Of a stretch of DNA of 64,000 nucleotides, positions 23,973 through 33,907 are shown one piece after another (within the stretch, counting starts at the first letter, position 1; every line of letters begins with the position of its first letter). The notes under the pieces are model-generated. The model worked only from the letters and a program-made list of their open reading frames with translations, did no database searches and had not been told where the DNA came from. The stretch is from Nannocystis sp. (GTDB lineage Bacteria > Myxococcota_A > Polyangia > Nannocystales > Nannocystaceae): positions 186,001 through 250,000 of the forward strand of contig NZ_JADJNN010000035.1 of NCBI RefSeq assembly GCF_016714285.1, read 5' to 3'. The translations under genes were made by a program, and so were the position numbers.

Positions 23973-26360
23973 ATGATGGGTGAACACAGCCGCCGTAACC
24001 TGCTGCGCCTGGCCATGTCGACCCTCGCGGCCGCCCCGCTCGCCTGCTACGGCGGCGACGGCACCGCGACCCAGGCCGACAGCACCGGCGCCAGCGAGCC
24101 CGCCAGCACCACCGGCGACGACACGCCGACCACCAGCGCCGGCGACAGCACCGGCGACAGCACCGGCGACGCCAGCACCGGCGAGCCCGTCGACTGCTAC
24201 TCCACCCGCGACTTCTTCGCCGACCGCGTGTGGGCCCCGCTCATGTCGAGCAACTGCGCCATGTGCCACGAGCCCACCGGCGTCGCGGCCGAGAAGGGCG
24301 CCAAGTTTCGCCTCCTCACCCCCGTCTACCCCGGCTTCATCGAGGCCAACATCGAGAACATCAAGAGCCTCGCGGGCTACGAGTACGAGGGCGTCCCGCT
24401 GCTGCTCGCCAAGCCGACCGGCCTCGTCGACCACGGCGGCGGCGTCCAGCTCAGCGAGGGCACCCAGGTCTTCGATGACCTCGCCGAGCTCATCGCCCAG
24501 CTCGACGCCCCCGTCGAGTGCGCCCCCAAGCCCCCGTCCGCCGCATTCCCCGACGTCTCCCTGCTCACCCCCGAGGAGACCCTGCGCAAGGCCGCCCTGC
24601 ACCTGGTCGGCCGCCTGCCCACCGCCGACGAGCGCAGCGCCGTCGCCGACGGCGGCGAGCCGGCCCTGCTCGCCGCGCTCGACGCCTTCATGCAGGAGGA
24701 CGCCTTCTACGACCGCCTCGCCGACATCTACAACGATGTCTTCTTCACCGACACCTACCTCGTCCGCGACGGCGTCCAGTTCCTCAACGCCGCCACCCCC
24801 GACTTCCCGAACGTCACCAAGTACCTCGACACCATGAACCCCTTGCCGGCCGACCAGAAGGCCCGGGTCAAGAAGGCCGTCGCCCGCGAGCCGCTCTCGC
24901 TGGTCCAGTACATCGTCCGCAACGACCTCCCGCTCACCGACCTGCTGCTCGCGCCCTACACCGTCTTCACCCCCGACTCCGCCTGGCTGTACGGCGTCGA
25001 CGCCAAGTTCGACGACCCCAACAACCCCAACGAGCTCCAGCCCGGCGTCCTCAAGGTCACGCGCAACGGCAAGCCGATCGAGTACCCGCACGCCGGCGTG
25101 CTCACCTCGCCGATGTGGCTCAACCGCTTCCCGACCACCCCGACCAACCGCAACCGCCACCGCGCGCGCAAGGTCTACGATCAATTCCTCGCCACCGACG
25201 TGCTCGCGCTGGCCAGCCAGGCGATCGACCCCGCCGCCGGCTCGACCTTCTCCAACCCCACGCGCGACGCCTCCGAGTGCGCCAAGTGCCACCGCGTCAT
25301 CGACCCGATCGCCGGCGGCTTCCAGATGTTCGACAAGAACAACCAGGAGTTCCTGCTCGACCCGCCGGTCTGGTACCCGGAGATGTTCGCCCCCGGCTAC
25401 GGCAACGAGCTCATGCCCGCCGACCTGTTCGCCACCGGCGTGCGCTGGCTCGCCGAGCGCGTCGCCGCCGACCCGCGCTTCAGCCTCGCCACCACCTACA
25501 CCATCTTCGCCGCGCTCACCGGCCAGAAGCCGCTGCGCTACCCCACCGACACCGCGAGCCCCGACTACAAGTCGCTGCTGGCCGCCTGGCAGGTCCAGGA
25601 CGAGCTCCTCCGCTCGATCTCCGAGGAGTTCATCGCCGCCAACTACGACCTCAAGCTCATCATCCGCGAGGTCATCCGCGGGCCCTACTACCGCGGCATC
25701 GGCATGAGCAAGGAGCCGAGCGCGGCCCGCCGCGCCGAGCTGGTCGCCGTCGGCACCGGCCGCCTCTCCACCCCGGAGCTGCTCACCCGCAAGATCCAGA
25801 GCGTCACGGGCGTCCGCTGGGGCGGCACCGGCACCGACCTGCTGGTCGGCGAGTACAAGATCCTCTACGGCGGCATCGACTCCTTCGACGTCACCCAGCG
25901 CCTCACCGCCACCAACCAGATCATGGCCGCGGTCGCCACCCGCATGGCCATCGAGGTCGCCTGCATCGCCACCGCCTTCGACTTCAGCAAGCCGATGGCG
26001 GAGCGCCTGCTGTTCCCGCTGGTCGACCCGGTCGACACCCCCGACTTCAACGAGGGCGCGATCCGCAAGAACATCGCCCACCTGCACGACCGCGTGCTCG
26101 GCGAGGTCGTCGCCGAGGACTCGCCCGAGGTCGACGCCACCCTCGCCCTCTTCTACGACACCTGGACCGCCGGCGTGCAGAGCATCGCCGACAAGACCGA
26201 GACCACCTCCCTCGGCTCGTGCCAGGCCCTCAAGGACCCGACCACCAACACCGACCTCCCCGCCGAGCGCCAGATCAAGCTCGACGAGACCTACGCCATC
26301 CGCGCCTGGCAGGCCGTCATCATCTACCTGCTGTCCGACTACAAGTTCCTCTACGAGTGA
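23973..26360 (+). CDS. Secreted c-type haem protein of the DUF1549/DUF1592-like class
   Basis: 795-aa exported protein. The N-terminus (MMGEHSRRNLLRLAMSTLAAAPLAC) combines a twin-arginine-like SRRNLL with a lipobox, then a GDSTGDASTGEP linker. Two c-haem sites are seen: NCAMCHEPTG near residue 90 and ECAKCHRVIDP near 440, with long helical regions around them (TPEETLRKAALHLVGRLPTADER is typical of planctomycete cytochrome-linked proteins). Two adjacent ATGs (23973, 23976) are possible starts. It is followed after 33 bases by a DUF1501 protein, the usual partner; such pairs are common in planctomycetes and myxobacteria and are thought to act on extracellular polymers, but the reaction is not established. 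Confidence 0.85.
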   Translation: MMGEHSRRNLLRLAMSTLAAAPLACYGGDGTATQADSTGASEPASTTGDDTPTTSAGDSTGDSTGDASTGEPVDCYSTRDFFADRVWAPLMSSNCAMCHEPTGVAAEKGAKFRLLTPVYPGFIEANIENIKSLAGYEYEGVPLLLAKPTGLVDHGGGVQLSEGTQVFDDLAELIAQLDAPVECAPKPPSAAFPDVSLLTPEETLRKAALHLVGRLPTADERSAVADGGEPALLAALDAFMQEDAFYDRLADIYNDVFFTDTYLVRDGVQFLNAATPDFPNVTKYLDTMNPLPADQKARVKKAVAREPLSLVQYIVRNDLPLTDLLLAPYTVFTPDSAWLYGVDAKFDDPNNPNELQPGVLKVTRNGKPIEYPHAGVLTSPMWLNRFPTTPTNRNRHRARKVYDQFLATDVLALASQAIDPAAGSTFSNPTRDASECAKCHRVIDPIAGGFQMFDKNNQEFLLDPPVWYPEMFAPGYGNELMPADLFATGVRWLAERVAADPRFSLATTYTIFAALTGQKPLRYPTDTASPDYKSLLAAWQVQDELLRSISEEFIAANYDLKLIIREVIRGPYYRGIGMSKEPSAARRAELVAVGTGRLSTPELLTRKIQSVTGVRWGGTGTDLLVGEYKILYGGIDSFDVTQRLTATNQIMAAVATRMAIEVACIATAFDFSKPMAERLLFPLVDPVDTPDFNEGAIRKNIAHLHDRVLGEVVAEDSPEVDATLALFYDTWTAGVQSIADKTETTSLGSCQALKDPTTNTDLPAERQIKLDETYAIRAWQAVIIYLLSDYKFLYE

Positions 26361-26393
26361 GCCCGCCTCCTCGCGCACCCCACGGAGACCACC

Positions 26394-27731
26394 ATGGACC
26401 GCCGAAGCTTCCTTCAGATCGCCGCGATGACCGGGCTCGCCGTCGCCGCTCCCCGCAGCGCCCGCGCCCTCACCCCCTACGCCGGCCCCTTCTACGTCAT
26501 GATCTCGGCCCGCGGCGGCTGGGACCCCACCTACCTCTGCGACCCCAAGCCCAAGGGCGGCCCCTTCAACCGCCTCTACGACTTCGACCCCGCCATCGAC
26601 AAGGTCGGCCCCTTCCACTTCGCCGACATCCCGCTCGCCGCCAACCTGGTCACCGACCCGATGGCGATGCAGTACCTGATGAAGACCGGCGACTTCTTCA
26701 GCAAGCACGTCAACAACCTGCTCGTGGTCAACGGCGTCAACATGCAGACCAACAACCACGACCGCGGCGTCACCACCACGTGGTCGGGCCGCGGCGACGG
26801 CGGCTACCCGAACTTCGCCGCCCTGGTCGCGGCCACCCGCGCCCCCGCCCACCCGCTCGCCTTCATCAGCTCCGGCGGCTACGACGGCACCGGCAACCTC
26901 CTCCCGGTCACCCGCCTCAACTCGGTCACCTCCTTCCGCAAGCTCGCCGAGCCCAACCGGGTCAACCCCGCCGACCCGATGAACCAGAGCACCTACGTGC
27001 CGGCCGCCACCTTCGACCGCATCCGCGCGGCCCAGGACGCCCGCCTCAAGGCCTACAAGGACGCCCAGCACCTGCCCCGCATCGCCGACTCCGCCGGCCA
27101 GCTCTACGTCGCCCGCGGCAACCTGGACAGCCTCTCGCAGGTCGCCCTCCCGGACACCCTGATCGACATCCCCAACGAGCTCTCCGACCTCGAGCGCATG
27201 ATGCAGCAGACCCAGCTGGCGATCGCCGCCTTCCAGGCCGGCCTCGCCGTCGGCGTCAACCTCGAGCTCGGCGGCTTCGACACCCACGCCAACCACGACA
27301 CCACGCAGGTGCGCCAGCTCGCCAAGCTGCTCAAGGGCATCGACTACGTCGTCGAACAGGCCACCGCCGCCGGCCTCTACGGCGACATCGTGATCATGGT
27401 CGGCTCCGACTTCGGCCGCGGCAAGGGCTACAACGGCGTCAACCCCGGCGACGGCAAGGACCACTGGCCCGTCAGCAGCGCCATGTTCCTGAGCGGCGAC
27501 CCCAGCCTCATCGGCGCCGGCCGCCTCGTCGGCGGCACCGACGAGGTCGACCAGCTGCCGCTCCCCGTCGACCCCGACACCCTCGACACCCTCGAGCCCG
27601 GCGACGACACCGGCGTCGTGATCACCGCCGGGCACATCCACCTCGCCCTGCGTGAGCTCGCGGGGATCAGCGAGGGCGCGCCGGCCCAGAAGTTCAAGCT
27701 CGCCGGCGAGATCCTCCCGATCTTCACCTGA
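26394..27731 (+). CDS. DUF1501 family Tat-exported protein
   Basis: 445-aa protein with a clear Tat signal (MDRRSFLQIAAMTGLAVAAP). DUF1501 proteins belong to the alkaline phosphatase/sulfatase-like superfamily; visible blocks are ISARGGWDPTYL, VNGVNMQTNNHDRG, GGFDTHANHD, IVIMVGSDFGRGKGYN and DHWPVSSAM. The ribosome site is in CACGGAGACCACC just before the ATG. Paired with the upstream haem protein, with which it is probably co-transcribed and co-exported. Substrate unknown. Confidence 0.9.
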   Translation: MDRRSFLQIAAMTGLAVAAPRSARALTPYAGPFYVMISARGGWDPTYLCDPKPKGGPFNRLYDFDPAIDKVGPFHFADIPLAANLVTDPMAMQYLMKTGDFFSKHVNNLLVVNGVNMQTNNHDRGVTTTWSGRGDGGYPNFAALVAATRAPAHPLAFISSGGYDGTGNLLPVTRLNSVTSFRKLAEPNRVNPADPMNQSTYVPAATFDRIRAAQDARLKAYKDAQHLPRIADSAGQLYVARGNLDSLSQVALPDTLIDIPNELSDLERMMQQTQLAIAAFQAGLAVGVNLELGGFDTHANHDTTQVRQLAKLLKGIDYVVEQATAAGLYGDIVIMVGSDFGRGKGYNGVNPGDGKDHWPVSSAMFLSGDPSLIGAGRLVGGTDEVDQLPLPVDPDTLDTLEPGDDTGVVITAGHIHLALRELAGISEGAPAQKFKLAGEILPIFT

Positions 27732-27751
27732 TCACCCGCAGACCGCCGCCT

Positions 27752-27769
27752 CCTGTGCATCTGCACAGG
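27752..27769. terminator. CCTGTGCA/TGCACAGG inverted repeat
   Basis: Perfect 8-bp inverted repeat with a 2-nt spacer, 20 bases after the DUF1501 stop. No T-tract follows. It could end the transcript or bind a dimeric regulator for the downstream NHL-repeat gene. Three CCGCAGTAGAT-like direct repeats follow at about 27798-27832. Confidence 0.4.
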
Positions 27770-27910
27770 CGGGCGGGCCACCTCAGCGCCCCCACAGACC
27801 CGCAGTAGATCCGCAGTAGATCCGCAGCGGACCCGAGATCGACGGCGGCCGCGAAATATGCGATCCCGATCCCGCGTCGCTGCGTACCCTGCGACCCCGA
27901 AGGTCGGACC

Positions 27911-28516
27911 ATGCACGCCGCCGTCGAAGCACCCTCTGGACTCGTGTACTTCTGCGACGCCGCCGAGCACATCATCGGCGTGCGCCCCGCGGCCACACGC
28001 GTCCATGAGTTGCTCGCCGGAACCCCGGGCTCGCCCGGCATCATCAACGCCAATTGCCGCAAGGCCCGCTTCAACGGCCCCCGCTCGCTCTCCATCGATC
28101 CCGGCCATCACATCCTCTACGTCGCCGACACCGGCAATCAGTCGGTGCGCCAGGTCGACCTCCGGGTCCGCGTCGTCAACACCGTCGTCAACCTCCTCGA
28201 CGCCCGCGCCATCGCTGGCGTCGCCGAGTTCACCCCCGGCGGCGTCGCCTTCGACGGCGACGACCTGCTCGCGATCGCCGACATCAAGAACCACATCCTC
28301 TGGGCCTACCAGATCAGCCAGCACCGCCTCCGCGTCCTCGCTGGCGCCCCCGGTCAGCACGGCCTCGTCGACGGCGAGCCCGAGCGCGCCCGCTTCTGGC
28401 TGCCCACCACGATCTCCCTCGCCGACGACCACTCCGGCTTCATCGTCACCGAGGCCGGCAATCGCCAGCGTCGCCTGGTCACCCGCGCCGGCCTGGTCCG
28501 CACCCTCCCGCGCTGA
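27911..28516 (+). CDS. NHL-repeat (beta-propeller) protein
   Basis: 201-aa protein with NHL-type repeat phrases: ARFNGPRSLSIDPGHHILYVADTGNQSVRQVDL, FTPGGVAFDGDDLLAIADIKNHILWAY and ARFWLPTTISLADDHSGFIVTEAGNRQRRLV. About four blades are recognisable, so it is short for a complete six-blade propeller and may be a partial one. There is no signal peptide at the chosen ATG. NHL folds are binding scaffolds; ligand unknown. Followed by the terminator pair of the convergent RNA-binding protein gene. Confidence 0.8.
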   Translation: MHAAVEAPSGLVYFCDAAEHIIGVRPAATRVHELLAGTPGSPGIINANCRKARFNGPRSLSIDPGHHILYVADTGNQSVRQVDLRVRVVNTVVNLLDARAIAGVAEFTPGGVAFDGDDLLAIADIKNHILWAYQISQHRLRVLAGAPGQHGLVDGEPERARFWLPTTISLADDHSGFIVTEAGNRQRRLVTRAGLVRTLPR

Positions 28517-28611
28517 CAGGAGTGGGGCGACCCGCAGGGGCGCACCCGAAGCCCGCGCTGACGCCCGTGCCGGGATCCCCCGCGCTGACGCCGTGCCGCA
28601 TTAACGACAAA

Positions 28612-28684
28612 GAGACCCGAGCCGCGAAGCCCGGGTCCGTGCTGCTTAACGACAAAGAGACCCGGGCCGCGAGGCCCGGGTCTC
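28612..28684 (-). terminator. Two tandem intrinsic terminators
   Basis: Serving the leftward RNA-binding protein gene. Proximal: stem GAGACCCGGGCC/GGCCCGGGTCTC (12 bp, 28657-28668 with 28673-28684) with a 4-nt loop, followed on the minus strand by TTTGTCGTTAA. Distal: a near copy at 28612-28638 (imperfect stem) with the same TTTGTCGTTAA tail. The 45-bp unit is evidently duplicated. Confidence 0.85.
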
Positions 28685-28706
28685 CCGTGTTCACAGCGCA
28701 GGACGA

Positions 28707-29106
28707 TCAGTAGCGACCGCCGCCACCGCCGCCACGACCACGGCCACCGCCGCCGCCGCCGCCACCGCCGCCGCCGTAGCTTCCGCCACCGCCGCCGCCG
28801 TAGCCGCCGCCGCCGCCGCCGCCGCGCGCCACCGCCGCCGCCGCCGCTACCGCCACCGGGCTTGTCCTCGGCAGCGTTGACGCGGATCGAGCGACCGTCG
28901 AGGGACGCACCGTCCATCGCCTGCTGGGCCGTCGCACCATCGGCCGGATCCTGGAAACCGACGAAGCCGAAGCCGCGCGAGCGCCCGGTCTCACGGTCCG
29001 TCACGACCTTCGCCTCGATCACCGATCCGAACTTGCTAAACGCCTCACGAAGGCCCTCATCGTTCGTATCCCAGCTCAAACCACCGACAAAAAGCTTCTT
29101 TGACAT
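28707..29106 (-). CDS. RRM RNA-binding protein with Gly-rich tail (one frameshift)
   Basis: Small RNA-binding protein of the cyanobacterial/myxobacterial RRM type. ATG at 29106 gives MSKKLFVGGLSWDTNDEGL and a full RRM with RNP2 LFVGGL and RNP1 RSRGFGFVGF, then AAEDKPGGGSGGGG. In this frame the tail turns into an Arg run, whereas the next frame reads a Gly/Tyr RGG-like tail (GGGGGYGGGGGGSYGGGG ... GGGRY stop at 28707). One base is off in the GGC repeat at about 28830-28850, most likely sequence error. Such proteins act as RNA chaperones in cold and stress. Two strong tandem terminators follow. Confidence 0.85.
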
Positions 29107-29430
29107 CGTCTCTTCTCTTCTCGTGACATCCGCCCCGCAGCGCGCGAAGCGTGCGATCCATTCTCTGGATGCGCTGGTCGGGCTGGAGAATGCGCTTTTT
29201 CTCGCGCCTGTCAACGCGCCCACTGGCCGCCCGGAGTCCCGCCGCGATCGCGGCGAATCGATGTGGCTGCACGTGCAAGCGGCCTGCGGCGCAGTGGCAC
29301 CGTGGCCCGCCCCGGCCCCGGGCGTTGCGTCACGTCTCCATTGCTTCTGCTTCACCACCTCGTGCGCCCATCACGCCCTTGTCCGCCGATGCGCCCGCCG
29401 ACGGGCCAACTGAGCTACGCTCCGCGCGCC
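29107..29430. other. Intergenic region upstream of the RRM gene
   Basis: 324 bases between divergent starts of the RRM gene and a small hypothetical gene. Purine-rich GAGAAGAGAAGAGAC precedes the RRM start. On the minus strand at about 29398-29420 the DNA reads GTAGCTCAGTTGG, like a tRNA D-arm, but no anticodon or T-arm follows. No promoter could be chosen with confidence. Confidence 0.6.
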
Positions 29431-29634
29431 ATGGGCTTCGGTCGCAATCCCCACGTCCCCAAGGCCCAGGCGGCCGAACAGAAGGCCGAGGAGGCCTCCG
29501 ACGAGCTGGCCCGGGCCCGCGCCTACTTCGAGGCCGCCCACGCCTGGGACCGCGCCGCCGAGCGCGAGAAGCCCGGCAAGCTGCGCAGCGAGTACGAGGC
29601 CCACGCCATCCGCACCCGCGAGCTCGCCGAATAA
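29431..29634 (+). CDS. Small helical hypothetical protein
   Basis: 67-aa protein, MGFGRNPHVPKAQAAEQKAEEA then a long charged helix ending TRELAE. It looks like a single amphipathic or coiled-coil helix. Unrecognised. ATG at 29431 is the natural start; further upstream the frame is unlike protein. It converges on the zinc-ribbon gene with a 25-base gap. Confidence 0.55.
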   Translation: MGFGRNPHVPKAQAAEQKAEEASDELARARAYFEAAHAWDRAAEREKPGKLRSEYEAHAIRTRELAE

Positions 29635-29659
29635 CCCGCTGACCCGCGCCGGCCGCGGC

Positions 29660-29923
29660 TCACAACATTCGCACCGCGACCGACAGCACGATCGCCGCGA
29701 TAAACAGCACGATGATCACCGGGACCTTCCACGCCAGCTCGCTGGTGAAGGCCTGGCGACAGTGGCAGCAATTCGCCTCGGCGCTCGGCGTGAACTTGCC
29801 GCAATTCGTGCAGCTGCGCCGCGGCGCCTGCTTGTTGCGGCCGCACCCGCCGCAGCGCCCGGCCTCGCCGGTCAGGTCGCCGCAGAAGGGGCAGGCCACC
29901 AGCGGGGCGACCTCCGGCGTCAC
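29660..29923 (-). CDS. Zinc-ribbon protein with C-terminal membrane helix
   Basis: 87-aa protein with three pairs of CxxC (CPFCGD, CGGCGR, CTNCGK, CCHCRQ), so two zinc ribbons, followed by one hydrophobic helix (VPVIIVLFIAAIVLSVAV) that would anchor it with the ribbons in the cytoplasm. The GTG at 29923 overlaps the stop of the upstream PH-like gene in a GTGA junction, so the two are coupled. Function unknown; perhaps an adaptor for the PH-like protein. Confidence 0.75.
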   Translation of the reverse strand: MTPEVAPLVACPFCGDLTGEAGRCGGCGRNKQAPRRSCTNCGKFTPSAEANCCHCRQAFTSELAWKVPVIIVLFIAAIVLSVAVRML

Positions 29924-30351
29924 GCCGGCAGCGCCTTGCTCGCGAGCGCCGCGGCGATCGCCATCGCCTGCTCGCGGTTGGTCTTCATGCCCATGCGATG
30001 AAACTTGGCGGTGAAGGGCACGGCCCCGCCGATCGAGATGTGCGTGAACAGCGAGCCGGTCGAGGTCTTGACCCCGTGGAGGTCGCCGAGCGCGTACTCG
30101 CTGACCTCCTTGACCTTCACGCCGCCGCCGACGCGCAGCACGATGAGGCGGCGGTCGGTGAGCCCGACCACGTACTCCTTCGTCAGCAGCGCGATCGCTA
30201 TGAGCCCCGGCAAGATCGCCAGACACACCAGCAGGATGATGAGCCCCATGTTCGGCTGCTTGACGCCGAACGCGTAGTATTGGAGCTGCTCGCCGGGCTG
30301 GAGCTGCGCCGTGAGGGCCGCCTTGACTGGTTCATCTTTGAATCGCGCCAT
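29920..30351 (-). CDS. Bacterial PH-like domain membrane protein
   Basis: 143-aa protein. After MARFKDEPVKAALTAQLQPGEQLQYYAFGVKQ comes one membrane helix (MGLIILLVCLAILPGLIAIALL) and a short PH-like domain with the typical VGLTDRRLIVLRV strand and FHRMGMKTNREQAMAIAAAL helix. ATG at 30351 chosen; the upstream frame is antisense filler. Overlaps the zinc-ribbon gene by four bases. These small modules often take part in membrane-stress signalling; no precise role can be given. Confidence 0.75.
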   Translation of the reverse strand: MARFKDEPVKAALTAQLQPGEQLQYYAFGVKQPNMGLIILLVCLAILPGLIAIALLTKEYVVGLTDRRLIVLRVGGGVKVKEVSEYALGDLHGVKTSTGSLFTHISIGGAVPFTAKFHRMGMKTNREQAMAIAAALASKALPA

Positions 30352-30508
30352 CGGCGGCGAGCTTCTCCCGTCCCGCGTCGGCGTGCAAGCGCCGGAGGCG
30401 CTGCGGGGCGCCGACGCAGCGAACCACGGCCTCGCGGGGCGCCACCGGGACGCCGACGCGGCGAAGCACGGATGGACTGCGCCCGCCCACGCGCGGGATA
30501 CTGCGCGC

Positions 30509-31012
30509 ATGGCCAGAGTCCCGGCGCCGCCGGTCGCAACCGAGAGCAGCCCCACGTCACCCGCACCGGGCGTCGCCGCGCCGTGCGAGCAGCGACCCGA
30601 CGACCACGCCGCCGTGCTCGCCCGCCTCGCCGGCGAGCCCGCGGCCGTGCGCGACAGCATCGGTCTGTTCGCGATCCTCGTGTTCCTCGTCGGCGACCGC
30701 AACGACCACGGCGACCACCTCGTCGCCGCGATCACGGAGGGCATCGGCCTCTCGGAGGACGACATCGAGCGACTGATGCCCCACGGACGGCTCGCCCTCG
30801 AGAGCGTCGCCGTCACACCGCCCGCCTCGGACTGGGCGCGTCAGGTCTGCCTCGAGCTGCTCTGCGGCGTCGCCCGGACCTCCACCCCCGTCACCGCCGG
30901 CCAGCTGCAGGTGCTCGGCCGCCTCGGCGAGGCCTACGGCGTGGACCCGCCGGCCCTGACCCGCATCCTCGCCGCCGAGCTCGGCATCAGCCCGGCATCA
31001 GCGACGACTTGA
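30509..31012 (+). CDS. TerB-like helical protein
   Basis: 167-aa protein. After a proline-rich N-terminus the body has two helical repeats: AILVFLVGDRNDHGDHLVAAITEGIGLSEDDIERL and GVARTSTPVTAGQLQVLGRLGEAYGVDPPALTRIL, the TerB-like pattern of a turn followed by acidic helix, although the DG.xDxxE core is degenerate. No signal. It converges with and overlaps the end of the next leftward lipoprotein by 26 bases. Third TerB-like protein of the window. Confidence 0.6.
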   Translation: MARVPAPPVATESSPTSPAPGVAAPCEQRPDDHAAVLARLAGEPAAVRDSIGLFAILVFLVGDRNDHGDHLVAAITEGIGLSEDDIERLMPHGRLALESVAVTPPASDWARQVCLELLCGVARTSTPVTAGQLQVLGRLGEAYGVDPPALTRILAAELGISPASATT

Positions 31013-31814
31013 AGCCCAGCGTCACGCGCAGGCGCTTGTCCGGCTCGTCGACGTTGTTGCCCATCGTCGTGTGCGTCTCGAGCTTGCCGTCGATCGCATT
31101 CGGCTCCGTGCCCGGCACATAGTTGTCGCCGAGCCCGAGGAAACTGGCGAGGAAGCTGCCGTACTCGACCGAGTTATCGTCGTAGTTGAGGCTGATCTCC
31201 GCGAGGTTCAGCCCGCCTCCGGCCGGCAGCTTGGCGCCGAAGGAGCCGGCGATCGTCAGGTAGCTGCCGTCGGCGTTGAAGGTGCCGTCCTCCTCCGAAT
31301 AGTAGACATCGTAGAATTCGACGCCGGTGCCCTGAATGTCGCGATTCTGCTGAGTCAGCGGATCGGCGAGCTGATTGTTGAGCTCGGGGCCGTCGACCGT
31401 GAAGGTATATTCGGTGACCTTGCCGGTCGTCTCGTAGAAGGTGATCGACATGAGGCCCGGGATGTCGTGCACCGGGATCGGCTTGTCCGGCAACGGGAGG
31501 TCGAACTTGAAGCCGCCGCTGCTCTCCCCGCCGCCGCTGCTGCTGCCCTCGCCGGTCGTGCCGCCGCTGCTGCTGGCCGAGACCTGCCCGGTCGTGCCGC
31601 CGCCGCTGCTCTCGCCGCTCACGCCGCTGTCGCTGGTCGTCGGCGTCGCGCCGCTGCTGCCCCCGGTGCTGGTCCCCGCCGTGCCCGTCGCGCTCACTTC
31701 GGTGACGGTGACTGGCATGGTCGCGGGCGTGTCGGTCTCGTTGCGACCGTCGCCGGGTCCGCAGGCGAGCGCGAGGAGAGCGAGACAAGGAGGGACGAGC
31801 GAGGTCATGCGCAT
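30987..31814 (-). CDS. Lipoprotein with Ser/Gly/Thr linker
   Basis: 275-aa predicted lipoprotein from ATG 31814 (MRMTSLVPPCLALLALAC); an ATG two codons later is the alternative. The linker TGTAGTSTGGSSGATPTTSD and SSGGGTTG repeats run to about residue 100, then a beta-rich domain (MSITFYETTGKVTEYTFTVDGPEL, GGGLNLAEISLNYDDNSVEYGSFL) ends in VTLGFKSSLMPG. Not recognised. The 3' end overlaps the convergent TerB-like gene. Confidence 0.75.
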   Translation of the reverse strand: MRMTSLVPPCLALLALACGPGDGRNETDTPATMPVTVTEVSATGTAGTSTGGSSGATPTTSDSGVSGESSGGGTTGQVSASSSGGTTGEGSSSGGGESSGGFKFDLPLPDKPIPVHDIPGLMSITFYETTGKVTEYTFTVDGPELNNQLADPLTQQNRDIQGTGVEFYDVYYSEEDGTFNADGSYLTIAGSFGAKLPAGGGLNLAEISLNYDDNSVEYGSFLASFLGLGDNYVPGTEPNAIDGKLETHTTMGNNVDEPDKRLRVTLGFKSSLMPG

Positions 31815-31929
31815 GCGGCCGATCGAACCCCGCGGACCGAGGAACTGCAAGCGCCGCCAGGCGCCGCGATCGTGCGCCAGGCGGACCCCTGGACGCGCCT
31901 GCACGGCCGCTGGCGTCGTCTGGCACCGA

Positions 31930-32035
31930 TCGGGCCCTCGATCGGCGCCAAATCAGCGCCAGATCGGCCGAGTCGGGTCCGATCGGGCGCCAGATCGGGC
32001 CAGATCGGGCCAGCTCGGGCCTCTGTGGGCGGATA
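31930..32035. promoter_or_regulatory. Repeat cluster upstream of the FHA regulator
   Basis: About five imperfect direct repeats of CCAGATCGGGC (such as GCGCCAGATCGG, GCGCCAGATCGG, GCCAGATCGGGCC, GCCAGCTCGGGCC) with 11-12-bp spacing, in the intergenic region before the FHA-AAA+ gene. Roughly helical-turn spacing suits a regulator-binding array; it may also be simple slippage. Confidence 0.4.
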
Positions 32036-32077
32036 CGTACGGGGTGAGAGCCCGCCGCACCCGCGGCGCGTCGCGCC

Positions 32078-33904
<1,827 letters not shown>

Positions 33905-33907
33905 GCG

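Noticed and set aside
23958..27641. 1227-codon open frame on the minus strand
   Set aside because: Shadow of the DUF1501/cytochrome pair, which have clear domains on the plus strand.
29398..29420. tRNA-like D-arm (GTAGCTCAGTTGG on the minus strand)
   Set aside because: No anticodon stem, T-arm (GTTCGA) or matching acceptor end follows in the next 90 bases; at most a remnant or attachment-site-like piece.
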